From Treponema sp. J25 (GTDB lineage Bacteria; Spirochaetota; Spirochaetia; Treponematales; Breznakiellaceae), in contig NZ_PTQW01000013.1 of assembly GCF_004343725.1 (NCBI RefSeq), positions 1-64,000 of the forward strand: 64,000 bases of DNA. Direction: 5' to 3'. Shown here one piece after another: positions 43,522 to 52,321 of the stretch. Every line of letters starts with the position of its first letter. Within the stretch, counting starts at the first letter, position 1. Position numbers and translations under genes: made by a program. The notes under the pieces were generated by a model. The model searched no databases, was not told the origin of the DNA, and saw only the letters and a list, made by a program, of their open reading frames with translations.

Positions 43522-45273
43522 ATGAGAAGGCTATCCCTTTCAAGAAACACGGTTTTTTCTCCTCTGGGCGCTTTTTTTATCTATGGATTACTCAGTATCG
43601 TCATACTTCTTTTTTGGAGCAGCTTTCTAACAGAAAATTTTACTGAAACAAAAAGCAATGACCTCTATTTCCTTGTTCTTATAGGGATTGAGGGGTGCAT
43701 CATCGTTTTTTTAGGCATCATGCTTGCCGGATTCATGCGAGACATCCTTGGACAGCAAGCGGGTGCCGTGTTAAGACTGAAAATCTTTGCCTACTTTATG
43801 GCCAGTCTTCTTTCACTCATGATACCGGTTACTTTTATCCATACCACCACTATTCGTCAGATTCTGCGGACCTGGCAAGAGGCACAGCTTACCACTGCCC
43901 TGGAGGATGCCCAGTGGTTTTCTCTTGACGCCTACCAGTTTCGTCTTTTTTACCTTGAAAAGCTGGCCCAGGACCCTGTTTTGCAAACCGCCCGGACAGG
44001 GACCATAGCGCTTTCAGAGATTCACGATGACCTATTGGGACTCCAGGAATTCATCTCGGGACCTAAAGGGGAGTGGAAAAGTTCCTTCTTCAAAGGAGAA
44101 TCCATCGCGTATCTTAGCATGCCTCCCAGCACAAAGAGTGGTTTCGTTCCCCGACGCCCAGAACAAAAGGAACCCTTCATTCGGTACACCATTAAAAAGG
44201 ATACACGGACCCTGTGGACTATCACCTTTTCGCTGGGCCCCCATTTTGATGAGCGAATCGAACGGCTTGATCGAGCCCAAGCTACTCTTACTACTATTCA
44301 GGCTTTTCAACAAAAATTACCTTCCTTCTTTTTTATCCTTTATGGGCTTTCCACGTTCCCCCTCTTTCTTCTTGCCACCATTGTGGCGGCAAACATAAGC
44401 GACCGCATAACCCAGCCCCTGGTTGCCCTTTCTCAGGCTGCCCATCAGGTTGCCGAAGGAGATCTTTCGGTTCGTCTGCTTGCCCATCCTAAAGACGAAT
44501 TACGCGCTCTTATCGATGCCTTTAATCACATGATCCGGGAACTGGAAAAGGCCCAGCGGAAGGCCCTGGAAAACGAAAAGGTGAACCTCTGGCAGGACCT
44601 GGCCCAGCGGCTTGCCCACGAAATAAAAAATCCCCTTACCCCCATTCGGCTTTCAGCCGAACGGGTCCTCCGAAAATGGGAACAGAACCCTCAAGCCATT
44701 GGAGAGGTCCTTCAGGACTCTATGAAGGCTATCATTCGAGAAACCGATAACCTTACCTCCCTGTTAACCGAATTCCGGGCATTTTCTCGGTTACCTCCTC
44801 CACAACTGGAACGAATTGCCATCCAACCCCTGGTAGAAGAAGTAATGTGTATGTATCGAAATTCCTATCCTCAGATCAATTTTATAGTCCAGGTTCATCA
44901 TCCTCAGATGGAAGTAAAGGCAGATCGAAAACAAATTCATCAAATTTTTAACAATTTATTTACCAACGCTATTGATGCGATGCAAGAAAAAGGGGAACTT
45001 TCTATCAGCCTCGACCTTGTCAAAAAGGAAGATTCTAGTTATTGTAGAATAAGCATTAAAGATACTGGTTGTGGCATAGCGGCAGAACATCAAAGCCACG
45101 TGTTTACCCCCTACTTTACCACAAAAACTGCCGGTACCGGTCTGGGTCTTTCGATTGTGGAACGAATAGTATATGAACACGGGGGGGCCATCTGGTTCCA
45201 TTCTCGGGAGGGAAGTGGGACCACTTTCTATGTAGATTTACCCCTTTTTGAGGAATCGAGTCGCAAACGATGA
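43522..45273 (+). CDS. NtrY-like sensor histidine kinase
   Basis: A protein of 583 residues with four predicted membrane helices (about 15-35, 50-70, 90-110 and 272-292), an extracytoplasmic stretch between the third and fourth, a HAMP domain (about 295-345), a HisKA domain with His366 in LAHEIKNPLTPIRLSAERVLRKW and a HATPase domain. The H-box and layout match the NtrY branch of nitrogen-type kinases. It lies 18 bp after ptsH and overlaps its response-regulator gene by 4 bp. Which signal it reads is unknown; PTS genes next to an NtrYX-like pair invite a link between carbon status and this pathway. Confidence 0.88.
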   Translation: MRRLSLSRNTVFSPLGAFFIYGLLSIVILLFWSSFLTENFTETKSNDLYFLVLIGIEGCIIVFLGIMLAGFMRDILGQQAGAVLRLKIFAYFMASLLSLMIPVTFIHTTTIRQILRTWQEAQLTTALEDAQWFSLDAYQFRLFYLEKLAQDPVLQTARTGTIALSEIHDDLLGLQEFISGPKGEWKSSFFKGESIAYLSMPPSTKSGFVPRRPEQKEPFIRYTIKKDTRTLWTITFSLGPHFDERIERLDRAQATLTTIQAFQQKLPSFFFILYGLSTFPLFLLATIVAANISDRITQPLVALSQAAHQVAEGDLSVRLLAHPKDELRALIDAFNHMIRELEKAQRKALENEKVNLWQDLAQRLAHEIKNPLTPIRLSAERVLRKWEQNPQAIGEVLQDSMKAIIRETDNLTSLLTEFRAFSRLPPPQLERIAIQPLVEEVMCMYRNSYPQINFIVQVHHPQMEVKADRKQIHQIFNNLFTNAIDAMQEKGELSISLDLVKKEDSSYCRISIKDTGCGIAAEHQSHVFTPYFTTKTAGTGLGLSIVERIVYEHGGAIWFHSREGSGTTFYVDLPLFEESSRKR

Positions 45274-46661
45274 ATAGTATCCTTATTGTAGATGACGAGG
45301 CAGGTATTCGCACCACCCTTTCTTCTGTCCTGGAAGACGAAGGCTATCGGGTTACTACCGCCGAAGATGCCATAGAAGCCCTTCGTATCCTGGAAGAAGG
45401 GTCAATAGATCTGGTATTCCTTGATGTCCTGCTCCCCCGAATGGGAGGACTTGAGGCTCTTGGGACTATCAAAAAATCCTGGTCGGACATAGAAGTTATC
45501 ATGATTTCCGGCCACGCCAATGTGGATATGGCGGTTCGGGCGGTAAAACAGGGGGCCTTTGATTTTCTTGAAAAACCCCTCTCGTTAGATAAAATTCTTA
45601 CGGTAACCAAAAACGCCCTGGCCCTTAAAAAACTAAAGCACGAAAATCTCCAGCTAAAACAGCAACAAAAGATAGTCCTCCAGGACATCGTAGGGAACAG
45701 CGGGGCCCTTCAAAAGGTTAAAGAGCTAATCCATCAGGCAGCCAATACGGAGGCCCGGGTGCTTATCACAGGAGAAAATGGTACGGGAAAAGAACTCGTC
45801 GCCCGGGCCATTCACGGTCTTTCTAGCCGTCAGGGTGGGCCCTTTGTCACGGTGAACTGCGCGGCTATCCCGGAAACCCTCATAGAAAGCGAATTGTTTG
45901 GTCACGAGAAAGGGGCCTTTACCGATGCGATTTCCAGCCGCAAAGGGCGTTTTGAGCAGGCCCATGGGGGCACCCTCTTTTTGGATGAAATAGGGGACAT
46001 GTCCCTGGCAGCCCAGGCGAAAGTGTTACGGGCTATTCAGGAACAAAAAATTGAACGATTAGGTGGAGAGGGCTCTATTACGGTAGACGTGCGGATCATC
46101 GCTGCCACCAACAAGGATCTCGAACAGGCCTGCAAAGAAGGAACCTTCCGGGAGGATCTGTTTTTCCGCCTAAACGTTATTCCCATCCATTTGCCTCCCC
46201 TGCGGGATCGGCCGGAGGATATTCCCCTTTTGCTCCATCATTTTTTAAAGGAGCTTCACGCCACGCCACCGCAACTGAGTTCAGAGGCGCTGGAAACGCT
46301 CCAAACCTATTCATGGCCAGGCAATATTCGGGAGCTTAAAAATTTTGCGGAACGGCTCGCCATCTTTTCTCAGAAAGGGGTCCTCAGTAAAGAAGAAATT
46401 CTCTCGCTGTTACAACCCGCGGGACCTCAAAAAACACCGCAAAAAGAACTTATGGCGGCACCTCAAAACCGAGCTACTCTAGCAGAGGATCTCTTTTCCC
46501 TTCCTTACAATGAAGCGAAAGAGGCCTTTGAAAAACACTATTTAGAGTACCATCTTGCCCAAAATCAGTATATAATAGCAAAGACCGCTGAGGCCATTGG
46601 GATATATCCCAGTAATCTCCATGCAAAGATCAAAAAGCATGGTATAAGGACCGAGCCATGA
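45270..46661 (+). CDS. Sigma54-dependent response regulator, NtrX/NtrC type
   Basis: A protein of 463 residues: receiver (1-120, Asp in FLDVLLPRMGG), AAA+ sigma54-interaction domain (about 145-375, GENGTGKE Walker A, FLDEIGD Walker B) and a C-terminal Fis-type helix-turn-helix (IIAKTAEAIGIYPSNLHAKIKKHGI). The sigma54-contact loop reads GAFTDA instead of GAFTGA, which may alter or abolish activation through sigma54, as reported for some NtrX/NtrC variants. It overlaps both the kinase and lexA by 4 bp. Confidence 0.9.
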   Translation: MNSILIVDDEAGIRTTLSSVLEDEGYRVTTAEDAIEALRILEEGSIDLVFLDVLLPRMGGLEALGTIKKSWSDIEVIMISGHANVDMAVRAVKQGAFDFLEKPLSLDKILTVTKNALALKKLKHENLQLKQQQKIVLQDIVGNSGALQKVKELIHQAANTEARVLITGENGTGKELVARAIHGLSSRQGGPFVTVNCAAIPETLIESELFGHEKGAFTDAISSRKGRFEQAHGGTLFLDEIGDMSLAAQAKVLRAIQEQKIERLGGEGSITVDVRIIAATNKDLEQACKEGTFREDLFFRLNVIPIHLPPLRDRPEDIPLLLHHFLKELHATPPQLSSEALETLQTYSWPGNIRELKNFAERLAIFSQKGVLSKEEILSLLQPAGPQKTPQKELMAAPQNRATLAEDLFSLPYNEAKEAFEKHYLEYHLAQNQYIIAKTAEAIGIYPSNLHAKIKKHGIRTEP

Positions 46662-47266
46662 AGGACCTGACCCAACGACAACAGGAAGTTCTCTCCTTCA
46701 TCAGTGGTTTTACTGCAGAACATTCCTATCCCCCTACCATCAGGGAAATAGCGCAACACTTTTCGATTTCCGTAAAAGGAGCCTATGATCATCTTAATGC
46801 CTTAAAAAAGAAAGGGTTCCTGCGTCTCGAGGACAAACGATCCCGCACGATCGGAATCATTCAACCTCCCAGAGAGGAAGAGCCCCATACGGTGTGCATT
46901 CCCATTCTGGGGACCGTTGCGGCGGGCAAGCCTATCCTGGCGGAAGAAAACTGGGAAGGGACGGTGGAAGTGCCCCGGAGCATGCTCAAAGCTCAGAAGG
47001 AATATTTTGCCCTCCAGGTGCGGGGGGACTCGATGATAGAAGCGGGAATCCTTGATGGAGACACGGCAATCATAGAAAAAAGCCCCATAGCCCATAATGG
47101 AGAAATTGTGGTTGCCCTGGTAGACGAAGCGGTAACGCTGAAACGTTTTTTCAAAGAGGCCAATCGTATCCGTCTGCAACCCGAAAATCCCCATTTTTCT
47201 CCGATATATAGCCAGAATGTTCAGATTCTGGGTCGACTGCATAGCATTATTCGCTATTATCACTAG
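46658..47266 (+). CDS. lexA: LexA repressor
   Basis: A protein of 202 residues with an N-terminal winged helix-turn-helix and a C-terminal autoprotease: the Ala89-Gly90 cleavage site in VAAGKP, the nucleophile Ser125 in GDSMIEAG and the general base Lys162 in AVTLKRF. It represses SOS genes until RecA filaments trigger self-cleavage. It is translationally coupled (ATGA) to the response-regulator gene, which is unusual for lexA, normally under its own promoter. A TATAAT at 46571-46576 could be an internal promoter but has no good -35. Confidence 0.95.
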   Translation: MKDLTQRQQEVLSFISGFTAEHSYPPTIREIAQHFSISVKGAYDHLNALKKKGFLRLEDKRSRTIGIIQPPREEEPHTVCIPILGTVAAGKPILAEENWEGTVEVPRSMLKAQKEYFALQVRGDSMIEAGILDGDTAIIEKSPIAHNGEIVVALVDEAVTLKRFFKEANRIRLQPENPHFSPIYSQNVQILGRLHSIIRYYH

Positions 47267-47283
47267 CACAGTAAGGTACAGGC

Positions 47284-48243
47284 ATGGCTAAGGGAGAAGT
47301 ATATATTTTTACGGGCCCCGAGATTGGAGAACGCCAGGAGGCGCTTAACGAACTACGGGCCCGTATTACCAAAAACACAGGCATGCCACCGGAGGAGCAA
47401 TCCTTTTATATCGGCGAAACACCCATTGGGGACATTCTTTCAATTATTCGGAATGGGTCTCTTTTTTCAGAGGTTCGGCTGTTTATTCTTAAGAATTGTG
47501 AGAATCTGAAAAAAAAAGACGAAGTCGATCCCCTTGCGAAATACTGCGAACATCCCCACGAGGATACCTACCTTGTTTTGTTATCCGACGAAATAAGCAT
47601 CGATAGGAATATTGAAAACGCGGTGAGCCGGGATCATCGTCGGGTTTTCTGGGAACTTTTTGAAAATCGTAAACACGAATGGGTCCAGACCTTCTTTCGG
47701 CGAGAGGGCTTTTCTATTGAGCCCGCCGCCATTGAAACCATTCTTGAACTGGTAGAAAACAATACGGACGCCCTCAGGCAGGAGTGTTCCCGCCTATGTC
47801 TGGTACTTGATAAAAACCAGCCTATCACGGCAGAACAGGTAGAAAGTTACCTGACCCACAATAAAGAAGAATCCCCCTTTACCCTCTTTTCTCACCTTGC
47901 CCGGCGTAACCTGGGAAAAAGTTTGGAAACGCTACACACCCTGCTAAACTCAAAGGAAAGTGTGCAGGCCCTGCTCGCAGGGCTTCTGTGGTGTTTTAGA
48001 AAATTGGAGAGTTATCTGGTTCTGGAACAACAGGGGCTTTTATCAGAGATGGAATTAAAAAAGATAGGCCTGGGTTCCCGTAAAGCCCAGGAAGATTACC
48101 GGCAGGCAAGCAGGACGTTTACCCTGTCTCAGGTGCATCATAGTATTGCATTGTTGGCCAAAACGGACGTGGAAATCCGTATGGCCGGTTCAGCCATGGA
48201 AAGCCTCTTGATGGAACTTTTGCTCTATAGCATACTTAAGTAG
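47284..48243 (+). CDS. holA: DNA polymerase III subunit delta
   Basis: A protein of 319 residues of the HolA family, the clamp-loader subunit that opens the sliding clamp. The N-terminal AAA-like region (VYIFTGPEIGERQEAL) lacks a full Walker A, as usual for delta. The middle and C-terminal domains show the conserved pattern LFSHLARRNLGKSLETLHTLL. It follows lexA by 17 bp, likely in the same transcript. Confidence 0.85.
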   Translation: MAKGEVYIFTGPEIGERQEALNELRARITKNTGMPPEEQSFYIGETPIGDILSIIRNGSLFSEVRLFILKNCENLKKKDEVDPLAKYCEHPHEDTYLVLLSDEISIDRNIENAVSRDHRRVFWELFENRKHEWVQTFFRREGFSIEPAAIETILELVENNTDALRQECSRLCLVLDKNQPITAEQVESYLTHNKEESPFTLFSHLARRNLGKSLETLHTLLNSKESVQALLAGLLWCFRKLESYLVLEQQGLLSEMELKKIGLGSRKAQEDYRQASRTFTLSQVHHSIALLAKTDVEIRMAGSAMESLLMELLLYSILK

Positions 48244-48271
48244 AATAGTAATAATCTCGCAAGGAGTCGAT

Positions 48272-50293
48272 ATGGCAGACAATAAGCACATACTCATTAT
48301 CGGTGGAGGTTATGGAGGAATCGAAGCGGCCAAACGTCTTGCTAAGACCTTTAAAAAAGATACTCATATCACTATTACCTTGATAGATAAACGGCCCTAT
48401 CACACATTGATGACCGAACTCCACGAGGTGGCAGGCCACCGGGTGGAAGGAGATTCCGTTCGGGTACCCTATGCCAAGATATTCGGTGGTTCTAAGGTAC
48501 AGGTGGTACTCGACACCATTGAATCCATCGATTTCGCAAAGCAGGAAGCCCGTTCAAAAAGCGCAGTATATACCTACGATTACCTTGTCCTGGGAACCGG
48601 AGCGGAGCCAGACTTCTTTGGCATCCCCGGTACCAAAGAAAATGCCCTGACCCTCTGGTCCTACGAAGATGCCGTTCGCATCCGGCACCATATTGAATCG
48701 ATGTTTGAGCAGGCCGTTGCAATTCAGGATCCAGCACTGAGAAGAAAGATGCTTACCTTTGTGGTAGCAGGGGCCGGTTTTACGGGCATTGAAATGGCGG
48801 GGGAACTCCTGGAATGGCGGGACGCGATGTGCGCCAAATGGCTGGTTTCTCCCGAAGAGGTTCGCATTGTGGTCGTAGAGGCCCTTCCCTCCATCCTTCC
48901 GATGCTGGAAGAGGATCTCCGAAAAAAAGTAGAGCGGTATCTTCAGAAAAAGAAGGTAGAGGTCCTTACCCAGACCCCCATCGTAGGGGCCGACGCTGGT
49001 CTCGTAAAACTGCAAAATGGTTCTACCATCGAAACGGCAACGTTTATCTGGACCTGTGGGGTTCAGGGAAGCCAATTTGGCGGCACCCTTGCATTAGAAA
49101 AGGGAAAACGCAACAGAATTCAGGTTACCCCTGAAATGAATGCGCCCCAATATCCCAACGTGTTCCTGACAGGGGATATGGTGTGGTTCCTCGAGAACGA
49201 AAAACCCCTCCCGCAGGTAGTAGAAACGGCCCTTCAAACCGCAGACGTGGTGGCCCATAACATCGCAGCGGCTATCAAGGGGGGCGAAACAAAACAGTTT
49301 AAATCCAATTATCATGGTTTTATGGTTTCCGTGGGAAGCAAGTACGGCGTATCCAATGCGGGGGGCATCAAACTCTCGGGGTTCTTTGCCATTGCCATGA
49401 AACACCTTGTAAATCTCCATTATCTTTTTGGGGTAGCGGGAATAAACCAATGCTGGGAATACCTCAAACATGAATTTCTTAACATGGACAGTGGTCGTTC
49501 CATCCTCCGGGGTTTTGGGGCCTACAAAACCAGGGGTTACTGGATCCTTCCCCTCCGTCTTTGGCTAGGCCTTATGTGGGTGATGGAAGGGGTCAATAAA
49601 ATAGGAGAAGGCTGGCTTGCCTGGAGTAGTGGAAGCAAATCATGGTGGATGTTCAGTCCCGGCGTTATCCAGGCGGGAGTAACCAAAGCCGCAGAGACCC
49701 TTCAGAATGGGGCAGCGGAGGCAGTTTCTGCCGCATCTGAAGCAGCAACCGAAGGGGCGGCCGCCGCCACGCAGGCAGTTGCCGAAGCAGTAAGTGCCGC
49801 ATCCGATGCGGGAACCTGGGATGCCGCCGGTACCGCGGCGACCCAGGCGGCGGAGCAAACCGCAAAGGCCTTCGGGAAAATCTGGGATTTGAGTAAACCC
49901 ATATTCGACGTTAATGGTCCCGTCGCAACCTGGTTTAGAACCACCTTAATGGATGGCATTGCGGCCCACATTCCTTTCCAGATTTTTCAGCTCATGGTAG
50001 TCCTTACGGAGATTGCCATTGGGTTAGCGCTGATGGGAGGGCTATTTACCTGGCTGGCGGCGGCCGCATCCATTGCAATGTGTATCGTGTTCACCCTTTC
50101 AGGCATGTTTGCCTGGGACCAGGTGTGGTTTGTTTTTGCGGCGTTCTTAATGCTGGGTGGAGCAGGAAGGGCCTTTGGTCTTGATTGCTGGGTAGTTCCC
50201 TTCTTTAAGAAGTGGTGGAACGGGATTCCCTTTGTACAGCGCCACCATCTGTATCTGGACAATCCGAGCCGCAAAACTACGTCCAAAAAATAA
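48272..50293 (+). CDS. NDH-2-like NADH dehydrogenase fused to a DoxX-like membrane domain
   Basis: A protein of 673 residues. Residues 1-410 are a type-II NADH dehydrogenase: FAD site GGGYGG (11-16), NADH site GAGFTGIEMAGEL (about 164-176) and FLTGDM. A DoxX-like membrane region follows: helix about 423-445 (WILPLRLWLGLMWVMEGV), a 60-residue Ala-rich linker (about 470-531) with a repeated (E)AVSAAS(E/D)A unit, then three helices between 565 and 645. NDH-2 proteins pass electrons to quinone; the next gene, a polyprenyl diphosphate synthase, could supply quinone side chains. A good AAGGAG site precedes the ATG. Family assignment of the N-terminal part is firm; the DoxX assignment is by pattern. 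Confidence 0.85.
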   Translation: MADNKHILIIGGGYGGIEAAKRLAKTFKKDTHITITLIDKRPYHTLMTELHEVAGHRVEGDSVRVPYAKIFGGSKVQVVLDTIESIDFAKQEARSKSAVYTYDYLVLGTGAEPDFFGIPGTKENALTLWSYEDAVRIRHHIESMFEQAVAIQDPALRRKMLTFVVAGAGFTGIEMAGELLEWRDAMCAKWLVSPEEVRIVVVEALPSILPMLEEDLRKKVERYLQKKKVEVLTQTPIVGADAGLVKLQNGSTIETATFIWTCGVQGSQFGGTLALEKGKRNRIQVTPEMNAPQYPNVFLTGDMVWFLENEKPLPQVVETALQTADVVAHNIAAAIKGGETKQFKSNYHGFMVSVGSKYGVSNAGGIKLSGFFAIAMKHLVNLHYLFGVAGINQCWEYLKHEFLNMDSGRSILRGFGAYKTRGYWILPLRLWLGLMWVMEGVNKIGEGWLAWSSGSKSWWMFSPGVIQAGVTKAAETLQNGAAEAVSAASEAATEGAAAATQAVAEAVSAASDAGTWDAAGTAATQAAEQTAKAFGKIWDLSKPIFDVNGPVATWFRTTLMDGIAAHIPFQIFQLMVVLTEIAIGLALMGGLFTWLAAAASIAMCIVFTLSGMFAWDQVWFVFAAFLMLGGAGRAFGLDCWVVPFFKKWWNGIPFVQRHHLYLDNPSRKTTSKK

Positions 50294-50304
50294 GCACCTC
50301 CTCG

Positions 50305-51276
50305 ATGTTGTCTTTTTTTAAGAACTATCCGGCCCTGGCTGCGGATCTGCAGGTGGTCCAGGGCCGCATTCTCGAGGTCTGTAGCTCTTCCAACCCCTTA
50401 ATCCAGGAGGCGGTAAAGGTCCTCTTTGACAACCAGGGAAAGATGCTCCGCCCCGCCCTGCTCATCATCGGTTCCTGGTATGGGAAAGAGCCGAATCGGG
50501 AGAAAATTATCAACCTCTCTGCAGCCCTGGAACTGCTCCACGTGGCAACCCTCGTGCACGATGATGTCATTGATGATGCGCCACTGCGCCGGGGGAATCC
50601 CACGGTGCACAGCCGCTTTGGACAGAAAGACGCCGTTCTGGTGGGGGATTTTCTTTTGTCCCGCTGTTTTATCCTTGCATCAGAATACACTTCCCCTGAG
50701 AATGCCCGGTACATTGCCCGAGCCATGAGTGTCATTTGTTCTATGGAAATCGAACAGGACACCCATCGTTTTCAGGCAAGCCTTTCTATCCGGTCGTACC
50801 TCCGCAAAATCATCGGGAAAACCACTATTCTTTTTGGGTCGGCCCTTTTTGTCGGGGCTAGTGAAAGCAAGGCACCCCGCCGAATTCAGGAAATTTTAAG
50901 AAGAATTGGATATAACCTCGGGATGGCCTTTCAAATTATTGATGATATCCTGGATTACACCGGCGATCCGGAGGTGATAAAAAAACCCCGCGGGAGCGAC
51001 CTTCGTTCAGGGCTCGTAACCCTGCCCCTTATCCTGGCCCTGCACAAAGACAGGACGGGAAAACTTCATCAACTGGTGGCTCCTGGTCAGTTCGAAAAAG
51101 CCGATCCCCTTGAAATTATCGAACTCTGTGAAAAACTTGGCGGTATCGAAGAGGCCCGTCATGTAGCTCATTCCTATACACAGCGGGCCCTGTTCCTTAT
51201 TGATACCCTTCCCCAAAGCAGCCCTACCCCCATGCTGCGGGAACTCACCACCCAGCTCTTATACCGGAAGTATTAA
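50305..51276 (+). CDS. Polyprenyl diphosphate synthase
   Basis: A trans-prenyltransferase of 323 residues with both aspartate-rich motifs: HDDVIDDAPLRRG and IIDDILDYTGD. It extends isoprenoid chains from isopentenyl diphosphate, here probably for a quinone side chain (all-trans), given the NDH-2 fusion 11 bp upstream. Product length cannot be read by eye. No Shine-Dalgarno site precedes the ATG at 50305, so it may be translated by coupling to the upstream gene. Confidence 0.88.
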   Translation: MLSFFKNYPALAADLQVVQGRILEVCSSSNPLIQEAVKVLFDNQGKMLRPALLIIGSWYGKEPNREKIINLSAALELLHVATLVHDDVIDDAPLRRGNPTVHSRFGQKDAVLVGDFLLSRCFILASEYTSPENARYIARAMSVICSMEIEQDTHRFQASLSIRSYLRKIIGKTTILFGSALFVGASESKAPRRIQEILRRIGYNLGMAFQIIDDILDYTGDPEVIKKPRGSDLRSGLVTLPLILALHKDRTGKLHQLVAPGQFEKADPLEIIELCEKLGGIEEARHVAHSYTQRALFLIDTLPQSSPTPMLRELTTQLLYRKY

Positions 51277-51405
51277 TTAAAGAAGGGGCTTTCAAAGGCC
51301 CCGGTGGGGCATCGCCGGTATCACCCTGGTATTTGAGGAACGGTGCCGTGAGGGTTCGTCCACCATTTATTCACCCCTGTCCGTTGTATCGAGGTATGCC
51401 CAGGG

Positions 51406-51453
51406 GGTACTATTCTGTTTACAGAAAAGGGTAGGCCCAGCGGGCTAGGTACC
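51406..51453 (+). promoter_or_regulatory. Possible three-way-junction RNA upstream of mntP
   Basis: GGTAC (51406-51410) can pair with GTACC (51449-51453), enclosing TTCTG-TTTA-CAGAA (51413-51426) and GCCC-AGC-GGGC (51435-51445). The conserved core of the manganese-sensing yybP-ykoY riboswitch was looked for and not found. A GGGGC/GCCCC stem also lies near 51283-51300. No promoter could be fixed in this 237-bp gap; TATGCT at 51497-51502 is the best -10. Confidence 0.4.
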
Positions 51454-51513
51454 TATCACAATCATTGTCTGTTTTTATTGAACAATGTTTTAGAAATATG
51501 CTAGGGTACTTCA

Positions 51514-52101
51514 ATGCTACAGGTTTTTCTCATCGCCCTTGGTCTTTCGATGGATGCCTTCGCAGTTTCCGTTTCTGCGGGGATATGCATTGCCCAGCTT
51601 CAGTGGCCCTACATTCTCCGAGGGGCCTTTTCGTTCGGTTTTTTCCAATTTCTAATGCCCCTTATAGGATGGACTGCGGGCCTATATTTTCGAAATCAAA
51701 TTCAAAACTATGACCATTGGGTGGCCTTTGCCCTTCTTGTCTTTATCGGGGGCAAGATGTTGCTAGAAAGCTTCGGAGAAAAAGATCCCTCTTGCCCGGA
51801 TGACTCAGAAAATCAAATGAGGTCATCCCATGTGGATATCAGGAATATCCGCATTTTATTGTTGCTTTCCCTTGCCACAAGCATCGATGCCCTGGCCGTA
51901 GGTCTTTCGTTTAGTTTCCTCGGCTATTCAATTGTGGATGCGGCTCTACTTATCGGCCTCATTACCCTGGGGGTATGTCTTCTGGGCTTTGAATTCGGGA
52001 AACGGCTCGGCCATCTTATCGAGAAACGGGCAGAACAATTGGGTGGCATCATCCTGGTAGGTATTGGGATTAAAATTCTTTTAGAACATCTCCTGAAGTA
52101 A
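51514..52101 (+). CDS. mntP: Manganese efflux pump MntP
   Basis: A protein of 195 residues with six membrane helices in two repeats, each with the conserved aspartate: LSMDAFAVSVSAG in the first and SIDALAVGLSF in the second. A short His/Asp-containing loop lies between. The family exports excess manganese. The gene stands alone with a long leader; mntP is often riboswitch-controlled, but the known motif is not evident. Confidence 0.92.
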   Translation: MLQVFLIALGLSMDAFAVSVSAGICIAQLQWPYILRGAFSFGFFQFLMPLIGWTAGLYFRNQIQNYDHWVAFALLVFIGGKMLLESFGEKDPSCPDDSENQMRSSHVDIRNIRILLLLSLATSIDALAVGLSFSFLGYSIVDAALLIGLITLGVCLLGFEFGKRLGHLIEKRAEQLGGIILVGIGIKILLEHLLK

Positions 52102-52261
52102 CTCATGAGAAACGTTCTGGAACCCGAGGCCCCCGGCATGCCCTATCTTTGCCAGGTAAAGCAAAGAGCAAGAGGTTGCACATTAACAACCCTACGACGC
52201 CCAATGCCCAGGGGAGGGGAAAACCCCTTCCTTTTCACGTAGCTCAATCGGTAAAAAAGAC

Positions 52262-52293
52262 GGCCCCTTTTTTACGTACCCTAAAAAGGGGCC
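52262..52293 (-). terminator. Terminator of the ppx-ppk-rlmI operon
   Basis: GGCCCCTTTTT (52262-52272) pairs over 11 bp with AAAAAGGGGCC (52283-52293). On the minus strand the stem is followed, after GTC, by six T. This ends the minus-strand unit after rlmI. Confidence 0.7.
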
Positions 52294-52321
52294 CCGCATC
52301 TTCAATTCAGCAACCGGGATT

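Noticed and set aside
51277-51513. yybP-ykoY manganese riboswitch upstream of mntP
   Set aside because: The conserved GGGGAGUA core and partner loop are absent, though the gene context made it likely.
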